Position numbers and translations under genes: made by a program. From a virus, in IMG/VR virus record IMGVR_UViG_3300009481_003511, positions 1 to 38,010 of that record: DNA of 38,010 nt, one strand, 5' to 3'. How positions within the stretch are numbered: position 1 is the stretch's first letter; each line of letters begins with the position of its first letter. Shown here piece by piece: positions 30,920 through 38,010 of the stretch. The notes under the pieces were generated by a model. The model searched no databases, was not told the DNA's origin, and saw only the letters and a list, made by a program, of their open reading frames with translations.

Positions 30920-32287
30920 TTATTCAAATCCTTCAACTTTATTTTCCATATCTTTATATTTGTTCGCTAATTCCTTCCTTAAAAACTCTTCACTATTATT
31001 CATCTTACTTTGTGCATCTTTTCCGAACTGACTACTACCTTCAAATATCTGAACTTGTCCAATATTTGTGTTTATTGTTGAAGGATAAGTAACACCATCG
31101 ATTCCAAATCTATTTTTAATCACGTGAAATCTACCCGTGTTGGCTATTTTATCTTCTACTTTTCTACTCATACTCATAACAAAATCAGCTGTCATTACTT
31201 TACTATAATCTTCAGCTACTTTGTCAGCACCAATTACATCCTCTTCAAGAGCTGAACGATTAGCTTGAGAAGCAGTCCATATTGGAACTTCTAACTCACC
31301 AGCTAATCCTCTTAAATCTTCATATATGTTACCTATTGCATGTCGTTTTTCTCTGAAGTTGCCTGTCGGCATTAATATATCAGCATAGTCAACTAAAACA
31401 ATATCAGGTTTTACACCACTTAACTCTATTTGTTTTAAATGTGCTCCTATTGTCTGTACACTAGCAGCTTTAGTAGGAAAATATTTAATCAATAACTTAC
31501 CAGGTAATTTTGATATCTTATTTTTTACATCCTCTTTATAATACTTGATGTTAGCTGTTGTTACACCTGTAAAGATACTATCATATCTTAGTCCAACATA
31601 ATTTTCATTTAATTCTAATGTATAGTGTACAACCGTTTTACTTGTTTTCAACGCTCCAGCTCCTAAAGCTTGAAGTGTCCAAGATTTACCGATACCAGCA
31701 GGAGCAACAATCACACCAAGTTCACCTTGACCTAAACCACCATCCATAATCTCATTGATAACGTCCCACGGCGTTTGAGTTGTAGTTCTGGCTGAAGCTT
31801 CAAGTCGTAAATCTAATGATGAAATATAATCTTGTCCTAAATCTCTTTCAGTTCCTGCCTTCATAGCTTCATCTATGATAGATTTTATACCATCGTAGTC
31901 TTTATTCTCTAATAGATTAACTGATTCTAATATAGCTCCCTTTAAGGATTGATTCTTACAGAAGTCTAATGTTTGTTCTTGTACAAATTCTAAATCTGTA
32001 GATTCGATATTTTTCCAAACGTCTCTTAATTTATCTACAACACCTGACTTTAAAACATCATTCTCTATTTCATCTATTTTATATTTTACTACTTCAAGTG
32101 TAGGTTGTTTTTTATATTGTGTATAATAATCTTTAATAGTTTGTACAAGCCAAGTATTAGAATCTGAATCAAACATTGATGGATTTAAAATATCACTAAT
32201 AGTCTGAATAAATTTTATATCTCTTAATAAAGATGCAATAATCTTAGACTGAAATGATGTTCCAAATTGTGTTAATGTTTCACTCAT
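30920..32287 (-). CDS. 41: replicative DNA helicase, DnaB/T4 gp41-like
   Basis: The 455-residue helicase has an N-terminal helical domain (about 1-150) and a RecA-like motor with Walker A APAGIGKS at 195-202 and Walker B DIVLVDYADIL near 290-300. IWTASQANR follows as motif H3. This is the DnaB superfamily 4 layout of T4 gp41, the hexameric helicase that unwinds the fork and works with primase; no gp61-type primase is seen in the window. The start overlaps the glycosylase stop as ATGA. The C-terminal 40 residues are charged and helical. Confidence 0.92.
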   Translation of the reverse strand: MSETLTQFGTSFQSKIIASLLRDIKFIQTISDILNPSMFDSDSNTWLVQTIKDYYTQYKKQPTLEVVKYKIDEIENDVLKSGVVDKLRDVWKNIESTDLEFVQEQTLDFCKNQSLKGAILESVNLLENKDYDGIKSIIDEAMKAGTERDLGQDYISSLDLRLEASARTTTQTPWDVINEIMDGGLGQGELGVIVAPAGIGKSWTLQALGAGALKTSKTVVHYTLELNENYVGLRYDSIFTGVTTANIKYYKEDVKNKISKLPGKLLIKYFPTKAASVQTIGAHLKQIELSGVKPDIVLVDYADILMPTGNFREKRHAIGNIYEDLRGLAGELEVPIWTASQANRSALEEDVIGADKVAEDYSKVMTADFVMSMSRKVEDKIANTGRFHVIKNRFGIDGVTYPSTINTNIGQVQIFEGSSQFGKDAQSKMNNSEEFLRKELANKYKDMENKVEGFE

Positions 32288-32700
32288 CTATGTGTCTCTA
32301 CTCTCAAATATTCTTGTAAAACCAAATCAGTCGGTTTCACATTATGATTTCCACGTTGAAATATTTCCCACGAATCTATAGCATATTGACCGATACCATA
32401 CAACTCATCTACAGATTTGAATCCATTCACATACCCCTCACTCATCTTTATCAATCGTTGAGCTCTTGTATTATATAATCCTAATGGTTTGATTATATTC
32501 ACCAACTCTGAATGTTTAGCGTTCATCATATCTTTAGCTGTAGGATATGTACTGAAGAGCTCATCTCTAACGGTATCAACTTGTTTTCTATTAGTTTGAT
32601 TTAATAACATACAACAAACTAACATCTTCCAATCATCATCTTGATATATCTCTTGTAGTAATGGTCTAATTATATGTCTAATCATTTGTTTTCTCTGCAT
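32284..32700 (-). CDS. HhH-GPD DNA glycosylase of the MBD4 type
   Basis: The 138-residue protein is a short HhH-GPD glycosylase: DDWKMLVCCMLLNQTNRKQV at 22-41, the hairpin LYGIGQYAIDSWEIF at 100-114, and the catalytic Asp as D125 in PTDLVLQEY. This matches the catalytic domain of MBD4 (GIGKYGNDSYRIF, then PEDHKLNKY) better than EndoIII, and it lacks the EndoIII iron-sulphur cysteines. MBD4 removes thymine or uracil opposite guanine, especially after deamination of methylcytosine. It lies between the exonuclease and helicase genes. Whether the activity is kept is not shown. Confidence 0.8.
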   Translation of the reverse strand: MQRKQMIRHIIRPLLQEIYQDDDWKMLVCCMLLNQTNRKQVDTVRDELFSTYPTAKDMMNAKHSELVNIIKPLGLYNTRAQRLIKMSEGYVNGFKSVDELYGIGQYAIDSWEIFQRGNHNVKPTDLVLQEYLRVETHR

Positions 32701-33694
32701 AATGATTTAATTGATTAAAGTTAGTTAACAACCAACTATTAAGATTAGGAAGAGCAGCATATAATTTATCTTCCAAAAACATTTTTTGAAATTTATACTT
32801 TACTAACCTATTAATCGGTTCGTTAACTCTCGCTACTATCTTTGTTTTTGTAGAACCAGAAATGTCCACATCAGATAACTGCATTAATTTGTAATTCAAT
32901 TCTATGATATCTTTTGATTCTGGTAATTCTGTAATAACCTCATCTATATTAACTATACGATTCTCGCTCAAAAACGGTAATTTTTTTTGAATTGTTTTTA
33001 ATCCTAGACCTCTTACACCTGATATATTATCCGACTTGTCTCCATCTAACACTCTATACCAAATAAGATTGTGAGATGATATACCAAACTCATCTAATAC
33101 AGCATCTTCATCATACAATTTCTTTTTAGTTGGACTCCATACTTTTATCCTACCATTTGCTAACTGAAGAAAATCTTTATCAGTCGACATAATTGTAATT
33201 TGAGATTCAGTAAGAACTTGTCTACATAGATAACCAATCGTATCATCAGCTTCAATGTTATCATACGATAGAACCGTTACAGGAAGTGTGTCTAAGTATT
33301 CTACGATACGTTGTAATTGCATAATCATATTTTGTTTCTCATCTTCTTGAGAAGCAAAATCGTATGTGCGATTCACTCTGTATTTTGTTTTTCTATTCTG
33401 TTTGTATTCAGGGTACAACTTTCTACGGCGTGTAGACCCACCCTTACCATCAAACACTATGATGACACGGGTAGGTCTAAACATATTTATAGTATAACCG
33501 ATACTTCTTAGAAAACCAACTATTCCACCAACGTGAATACCATCATCATTGGTAGTCGGTATAACTGAAAATACTCTAATAAAAGTATTTAAGCCATCTA
33601 TTACAAGTACTTTATCATTAGGTTCACCACCGTCTAAAGAACCACCTTTCTTCTTGATTTCATCAAGAATAGAAAGATATTTTCCATTACTCAC
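32678..33694 (-). CDS. rnh: 5'-3' exonuclease / RNase H, FEN family (T4 rnh-like)
   Basis: The 338-residue protein has the metal-binding acids of the flap nuclease family: D33 in VIDGLN, D82 in FDGKGG, E148-x-D150-D151 in IEADDTIGY, D172-x-D174 in STDKDF and D218/D222 in DGDKSDN, followed by the helix-hairpin-helix GVRGLGLKTI. T4 RNase H removes RNA primers and adjacent DNA from Okazaki fragments. A 25-residue lead before the first motif is longer than usual. It overlaps the UvsX-like gene by 8 bases and the glycosylase by 23. Confidence 0.92.
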   Translation of the reverse strand: MSNGKYLSILDEIKKKGGSLDGGEPNDKVLVIDGLNTFIRVFSVIPTTNDDGIHVGGIVGFLRSIGYTINMFRPTRVIIVFDGKGGSTRRRKLYPEYKQNRKTKYRVNRTYDFASQEDEKQNMIMQLQRIVEYLDTLPVTVLSYDNIEADDTIGYLCRQVLTESQITIMSTDKDFLQLANGRIKVWSPTKKKLYDEDAVLDEFGISSHNLIWYRVLDGDKSDNISGVRGLGLKTIQKKLPFLSENRIVNIDEVITELPESKDIIELNYKLMQLSDVDISGSTKTKIVARVNEPINRLVKYKFQKMFLEDKLYAALPNLNSWLLTNFNQLNHYAEKTND

Positions 33695-34778
33695 TTAATT
33701 CCTCTTCTACAACCACATCATCAATACCGAAATTCTTTTCGTACTTTAGTATAACCTTGTCGCAAATTAAGTTATAGCAATGAGTTCTGAAGTCTTTATC
33801 TTTAAGTTGTTCACTCCAATCTTTAGATTGAAATTTGAGTTCTTTACCCTTATGATTATCCATCGTATACCAGGCTCCACCTTGTTTTACAAGTTTATGT
33901 TCTTTCATAACTTTTAACCAGCTACCCTCATCATCGATACCACTTTCAAAGTAAAGTTCAAAATCAGCATGTCTCATAGGAGGACCAAGTCTGTTTTTAA
34001 TGACTTGAGCTCTCATCTTCATACCAATAGTATTATTCTTTTTATCTTTAATTTGACCTGTATTTTTCAATCTGATACGAGTTGAAGCATGAAAAGGAAG
34101 AGCTTTACCACCACTTGTAGTCCACGGGTCACCAAACATAACTCCGAGTTTTTGTCTGAGTTGATTTGTGAATACGAGAGCAATACGTTGTCTACCAATC
34201 ATCTGAGTAATCTTTCTCATAGCTTTTGATATCACAATAGCTTTAGAAGTAGCCCAACCATCTTTATCAAAATCAGCATCTAATTCAACTTTAGTTGTAG
34301 CAGCAGCTAGTGAATCGACTAAGATAGTAACTAATCTATCTTTATCTGATTCACGAACTTTAGCTACAATCTCTTCTATAGCTGAAAAAATATCCTCTAC
34401 GGTTTCTAAATGTAGATATAACATACTCTCTACATCGACACCTATAGAAGAAAGAAACTCTGTACTAACTGCAGTTTCTGTATCAATGTATACAGCAACT
34501 CCACCTTTCTTTTGTGTTTCGGCAAGCATATGAGCACCGATTAGTGATTTACCACTCGATTCTAATCCATTTAGTTCTGTAATTCTACCTACAGCAATTC
34601 CACCCTCAGGTTTATTTGATATTGCTAAGTCTAACATAGTAGAACCTGTAGATACAAAATCTTTAATGTCTGTAGGTGTAGTGTCGGAACCATCCAAGAA
34701 ATATGCTACTTTCATATCCTTGAATTGTTTATTTAAGGTGTCGGCTAAGACACCAGCTAATTCATCTCTTGTTGACAT
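33687..34778 (-). CDS. uvsX: RecA-family recombinase, UvsX-like
   Basis: The 363-residue strand-exchange protein has Walker A GLESSGKS at 71-78, the catalytic glutamate region YIDTETAVS, Walker B ILVDSLAAAT, and FTNQLRQKLGVMFGDPWTTSGGKALPFHAS as in RecA/UvsX loop 2. It coats single-stranded DNA and pairs homologous strands for recombination-dependent replication. It ends with an acidic tail (VVVEEELSE). The start has GGAG 10 bases ahead and follows the SSB gene with a hairpin in between. Confidence 0.93.
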   Translation of the reverse strand: MSTRDELAGVLADTLNKQFKDMKVAYFLDGSDTTPTDIKDFVSTGSTMLDLAISNKPEGGIAVGRITELNGLESSGKSLIGAHMLAETQKKGGVAVYIDTETAVSTEFLSSIGVDVESMLYLHLETVEDIFSAIEEIVAKVRESDKDRLVTILVDSLAAATTKVELDADFDKDGWATSKAIVISKAMRKITQMIGRQRIALVFTNQLRQKLGVMFGDPWTTSGGKALPFHASTRIRLKNTGQIKDKKNNTIGMKMRAQVIKNRLGPPMRHADFELYFESGIDDEGSWLKVMKEHKLVKQGGAWYTMDNHKGKELKFQSKDWSEQLKDKDFRTHCYNLICDKVILKYEKNFGIDDVVVEEELSE

Positions 34779-34810
34779 AAATTATCTCCAATTTTATTGT
34801 TAGTAAAAGT

Positions 34811-34840
34811 GGGGGTATAATAAATACACCCCCGTTTTTA
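34811..34840. terminator. hairpin terminator between SSB and UvsX genes
   Basis: Arms 34811-34819 (GGGGGTATA) and 34825-34833 (TACACCCCC) form a 9-base-pair stem with five G-C pairs and a 5-base loop. On the plus strand it is followed by GTTTTTATTT, and on the minus strand by ACTTTTACT. Transcription here is minus-strand, so it would end or weaken the SSB transcript; the T-run is better for plus-strand transcripts. Likely bidirectional or partial, since UvsX has no other clear promoter. Confidence 0.65.
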
Positions 34841-34841
34841 T

Positions 34842-35600
34842 TTAGCTATTGAACAAATCATCAAATGCATCTGACGTTTCTTTGGCGTTGTAAGAACTTT
34901 CTTTTTTGGGTTCTGCTACTTTTTCTGTAGTTTCTTCCTCTGAAGATTCTGAATCACCATTGAGATAATCATTTAGTGCTTGTGTCAATTCATCATAAGA
35001 TTGTTCCTGATAGATTTCAGTAATATTCTTTTGAGTTTCTTTGATTGTTTCAAGCACTGAGGCATCCTCTGTGATTGGAGTTTGATTTGGTTTTACCCTT
35101 ATTGAAGTTGAAGGGAATGATTTACCGGTTTCTTCTGCAGTTTTAAACTCTACAGCCACATCACGTCCACTTGTAGCATCTGTGATATCACCATAGTCGG
35201 GGTCTGCAATAATGGAAAGCAGTTCTTGATAAACCGTCTTACCGAATCCCCAGAATCGAACACCTTGAGATTCTTCTCCTCGTACTAATACGGGAGCAAA
35301 AGTTCTCATTTTAGCTTCGATTTTTCTACCAAGACGATAATCATCTTTTGAACCAGTTGCCTTGAGTTTTTGAGCAAACTCTTCGATAGGGTCTGGTCTA
35401 CCAAATGAAATTGGTGAAAGATAATTTTTACCACCTAAATCATAATGAAAATATAACTCAATGAAAGGATTGTCCTTGTTAAATTTATAAGGAACAATTC
35501 TAACTAATTGAGTACCCGGTGATGGTTTCCATAAGTTTGATGTTCTTGTAGTTGATGTCTGAAGTTGACTAAGACGATTTTTGATTGCATTTAAGTCCAT
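34842..35600 (-). CDS. 32: single-stranded DNA-binding protein, T4 gp32-like
   Basis: The 252-residue protein has the gp32 layout: a basic N-terminal segment (LNAIKNRLSQLQ), an OB-fold core (QLVRIVPYKFNKDN, PFIELYFHYDLGG, VRFWGFGKTVYQ), and a serine/glutamate-rich tail ending in DAFDDLF, the acidic tip that recruits replication proteins. It protects template strands and organises replication and recombination. It contains no cysteine, so it lacks the zinc site of T4 gp32. A hairpin follows the gene. Confidence 0.88.
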   Translation of the reverse strand: MDLNAIKNRLSQLQTSTTRTSNLWKPSPGTQLVRIVPYKFNKDNPFIELYFHYDLGGKNYLSPISFGRPDPIEEFAQKLKATGSKDDYRLGRKIEAKMRTFAPVLVRGEESQGVRFWGFGKTVYQELLSIIADPDYGDITDATSGRDVAVEFKTAEETGKSFPSTSIRVKPNQTPITEDASVLETIKETQKNITEIYQEQSYDELTQALNDYLNGDSESSEEETTEKVAEPKKESSYNAKETSDAFDDLFNS

Positions 35601-35695
35601 TAAATATCTCCTATTTTTTATTCGTTAATTAGTAATTTTTAATCAAGTATAACCTTGATACATAAATAAGTATAATGAATCGTTTCAAAATACAA
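35601..35695 (-). promoter_or_regulatory. intergenic region before SSB: candidate promoter and small inverted repeat
   Basis: The minus strand has TTGAAA with TATGTA 18 bases further, ATTATACTTAT at 35676-35666, shared with the reductase upstream region, and an inverted repeat, ATCAAG and CTTGAT around a 6-base centre, at about 35642-35659. GGAG precedes the SSB ATG. The TTATAC element occurs twice, 17 bases apart. The region is clearly regulatory in look but which box is used is uncertain. Confidence 0.4.
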
Positions 35696-36112
35696 TTATT
35701 TTTTTTCTTTTGTCCAAGTTTTTGTATCCACGATTGAATATATGCGCGTTGGTATTTTATTTAGTCCATTTTCATTTGTCAATAGTAAGCAATTCTTATA
35801 GTTTTCCCACTCTATAGGAAATGATTTATCTAATTTACCACCATTCAATTCACGAATTAAATCATTGAGTGCATTAATAGTGTAAAGTGTATTCGTATTC
35901 TTCTTTCTATGGAGCGAAATAGTATCTGGAATCCCTTGCATAAAGTCCTCATCATACTCTACATTATAAGTACAGATTAATTGGTGGTGGTCATTTTCAT
36001 TTTGAAATACATAAACTTTATTAAACACAATATCATTACAAGTAATAATCACATCTATTACTTCGTTTAGTTTGTTTCGTTTGGTAAATGTACAAAGTAG
36101 TTGTGTTTTCAT
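35696..36112 (-). CDS. conserved phage-type hypothetical protein
   Basis: A 138-residue protein without a family I can name. It is beta-rich at the start (TQLLCTFTKRNKL, EVIDVIITCNDIVFNKVYVF), with a charged middle (HRKKNTNTLYTINALNDLIREL) and a lysine-rich end (TKTWTKEKK). No signal peptide or membrane segment. It shares a base with the stop of the large upstream gene, so the two are probably translated together, and the promoter region for SSB follows it. It is not a RegA homologue by eye. Confidence 0.6.
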   Translation of the reverse strand: MKTQLLCTFTKRNKLNEVIDVIITCNDIVFNKVYVFQNENDHHQLICTYNVEYDEDFMQGIPDTISLHRKKNTNTLYTINALNDLIRELNGGKLDKSFPIEWENYKNCLLLTNENGLNKIPTRIYSIVDTKTWTKEKK

Positions 36113-38010
36113 TAGCTAATCCCCAGTCTACGTTTTTCTTTATCACTAATTTCAGGTTCGGGTGGATACTCTTCTTTATTAGCAGTATGTAATTGTTGGG
36201 CAAAATCTTTAGCTATATCAAATTCTAAACCAACACTTGAAGCATAACCTAAACCTTTTTGTCTAACTCTGACTTCTGATATTTTTACTTCTTTTGCAGG
36301 TGCTTTACTCTCATACACTAAATAGTTGTTACCATCTTCATCTTCCTTAATAGTTAGACCTGCTTTAAAATCTTCATAATTATCAACTCCAAATAGTCTT
36401 TTTAATGTAGCTGGGTCTGCAGATAATCCACCTATTGCCATAGCCTCTTCACCCTCAATCATAGACTTTAAAGGTAACTTTTCAGCTAAAGCATTCAATA
36501 ATCCCTCTTTAGCTTCCTCATCGTCAACTAAAAATTGAACCGTGTCATTTTGATATCTTTTAATCGAACCCTCTGGAAATTTACCATCTTCTCCTTTTGC
36601 GTAACCAATTTGTTTATTTAAAAAATCTAAAGCTTCTTTATCACCATTAGCCGCACTTATAGCTGCATGAATTACCATACCTTTTTTAAATCTATCTTGA
36701 GCTCCACTACCAAACTCGTCTTTAAATCTAGCTGAATCAATAGGAGGTGGTACTTCCAATTGTTCTAAAGCTTGGATTATTTTTCTACCTGACGGGTTCA
36801 TCTCCCATTCACCTTTTTTATTTTTACGAATGACACCTGTAGCTACAAGTGTACTTCTTAATGCTTTATTTTCTTTTTCGAGAATACTACCTGTTAATAA
36901 TTTAGATTCATCAACCTCTAATGTTTTTGCTTTCTTACCATATTCAATTGGTCTTTCAATCTCACCTTTTTTATAAACTTCTACATCAACTTCAGGAGGT
37001 ACATTTGATGACCATTTTTTAATTTCTGTAACTACCCCGTTGAATAATTTAGCTACTGAATCCTTTTTTAATGAAATTTCATCTAAAACATCTTTACCAT
37101 CAACTTCTATTTTTGCATACATATCACTTGAAAAACCTTTATTATTTTCATAATCATCGTTACCTAAAGCATTAAATTCTTCTTTTACGTCCCAGGCTGT
37201 ATTTTTTATTTTCCAATTACCCTTACCATATTTTTTATCAAGTCGTTTTTTAGTTACCGTTCTTACAGCTCTAACAGAATCTAACCAATCTTTAGTAACA
37301 ATTGGTTTTGAACCTTTTGGATATTTTTCTACTTGTTTTTCTAAAATACTAATGAACTCTTCAAACTCATCATCGTTCATACCGACACTAGCCATAGTTA
37401 TTACTTCACCGGCTTGAGCTTGTAATTCACCAGCTCCTACACCTTTTAAAAAATTAGTTATTTTTGTTTTTGAACCTTTTTGACTATTTAATAAACGTGT
37501 AATAACTTTAGCATATTTTTTAGGTATTCTACCTGATTCGAAAAATTTCTCTATATCTTCCGTTCTTAACTCATCACTTTCGTTTTCAAATACAGGTTCT
37601 ATTTCTTGTTGATTACTAAATTCTTCATCATCTATTCCCGTGTCTGTGGTTGAATAGGTCTCGGAGTTAGAAGTCTCAACGTTTTGTTTTAGTGATTTGT
37701 CTTTTTGATTAGGTTCACCTGATTTAATCTTTTCTGGTTCATCTTCTTCTTTATCTTTTTTAACCTTTTCAATATCATCCTTAGAAGCATCTTTTTTTAT
37801 TAATTTTTGACCTCTATCAGGATTATGTTTCTTTACGGTATAAGATGAACCATAACTACCATCTGCTTGTTTTTTCTGTACTATATCAACTTCGTTTATA
37901 TTTTGTAAAAATTCATCAATAACTTCGAAAGGCCATTTATACTCAATCAGTATTTCAGAAAGATGATATAAGTGTGTAGAATTATTTGGATTAGGTTTAC
38001 CATCATCTAC
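36112..38010 (-). CDS. large phage protein of unknown function, N-terminus beyond the right edge
   Basis: The frame is open to base 38010, so at least 632 residues belong to one protein; the Met codon near 37395 is internal. The visible start has a helical hydrophobic segment (HLSEILIEYKWPFEVIDEFL). From about residue 75 to 150 it is a long low-complexity linker rich in Lys, Glu, Asp, Ser and Asn (for example KKDKEEDEPEK). A folded C-terminal part follows, about 430 residues, with no motif I recognise. No signal or membrane segment. Size, linker and position next to replication genes could suit a structural or injected internal protein; I claim no function. Confidence 0.8.
   Translation of the reverse strand, partial: VDDGKPNPNNSTHLYHLSEILIEYKWPFEVIDEFLQNINEVDIVQKKQADGSYGSSYTVKKHNPDRGQKLIKKDASKDDIEKVKKDKEEDEPEKIKSGEPNQKDKSLKQNVETSNSETYSTTDTGIDDEEFSNQQEIEPVFENESDELRTEDIEKFFESGRIPKKYAKVITRLLNSQKGSKTKITNFLKGVGAGELQAQAGEVITMASVGMNDDEFEEFISILEKQVEKYPKGSKPIVTKDWLDSVRAVRTVTKKRLDKKYGKGNWKIKNTAWDVKEEFNALGNDDYENNKGFSSDMYAKIEVDGKDVLDEISLKKDSVAKLFNGVVTEIKKWSSNVPPEVDVEVYKKGEIERPIEYGKKAKTLEVDESKLLTGSILEKENKALRSTLVATGVIRKNKKGEWEMNPSGRKIIQALEQLEVPPPIDSARFKDEFGSGAQDRFKKGMVIHAAISAANGDKEALDFLNKQIGYAKGEDGKFPEGSIKRYQNDTVQFLVDDEEAKEGLLNALAEKLPLKSMIEGEEAMAIGGLSADPATLKRLFGVDNYEDFKAGLTIKEDEDGNNYLVYESKAPAKEVKISEVRVRQKGLGYASSVGLEFDIAKDFAQQLHTANKEEYPPEPEISDKEKRRLGIS

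Noticed and set aside
1-38010. tRNA genes, CRISPR arrays, integrase or insertion sequences.
   Set aside because: Intergenic gaps are all under 100 bases and none folds as a tRNA by eye; no spaced direct repeats, transposase motifs or integrase-like proteins were seen. A structure scan by program would be needed to exclude a small RNA inside a gene.

Overview
This is a stretch of an AT-rich, lytic, tailed-phage genome with a T4-like replication system. Every gene I accept lies on the minus strand, so transcription runs from high to low coordinates. The phage call rests on a nearly complete T4-type replisome in one block: gp32-like SSB, UvsX/RecA, RNase H, DnaB/gp41 helicase, family B polymerase gp43, clamp gp45 and clamp loader gp44/gp62. 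There are no ribosomal, tRNA or housekeeping genes. Strong AGGAG-type ribosome binding sites suggest a host that uses Shine-Dalgarno initiation. The host is not identified. The short 830-residue polymerase and marine-type gp62 resemble cyanophage and pelagiphage relatives of T4, but that is inference.

Replication and nucleotide block (about 38.0 to 21.6 kb). It starts with a large protein of unknown function cut by the right edge. Then come a small unknown, SSB, UvsX, a flap/5' exonuclease, an MBD4-like mismatch glycosylase, the helicase, a B12-dependent class II ribonucleotide reductase, the polymerase, the clamp, the large clamp loader subunit, a zinc-ribbon protein, a 51-residue small protein overlapping the start of gp62, and gp62. 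A DUF1599/Nmad1 protein, an Fe-S PD-(D/E)XK nuclease, an unknown protein and a SLOG/DUF2493 protein follow. This block has short intergenic gaps that hold promoters and one hairpin terminator. Two promoters, before the polymerase and before the Nmad1 gene, are nearly identical over about 30 bases.

Glycan block (about 21.6 kb to the left edge). A small ribbon-helix-helix-like protein and a 78-residue protein lead into some 25 tightly packed genes. Most overlap by 1 to 20 bases, and the only gap longer than about 11 bases is 35 bases at 9985-10019. About ten are glycosyltransferases (GT4, GT2, GT9, DUF616, DUF5672, GT-A and a sialyltransferase-like one). Four carry methyltransferase domains. 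The rest make activated sugars in two subclusters. One has a NeuB-like synthase, an SpsF-type cytidylyltransferase, a fold-IV aminotransferase, an SDR, a B12-binding radical SAM enzyme, a cupin and a HAD phosphatase (9984-4259). The other has FdtA-type ketoisomerase, RmlC-like, RmlD-like, C-methyltransferase and DegT aminotransferase genes (3550-1), as in branched or amino deoxysugar synthesis.

Taken together, the phage appears to carry its own pathway for an unusual methylated oligosaccharide. I see no flippase, polymerase, membrane-anchored initiating transferase or signal peptide in the module. The acceptor is therefore more likely cytoplasmic (a virion protein, or phage DNA) than an exported surface polymer. 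That last step is inference.
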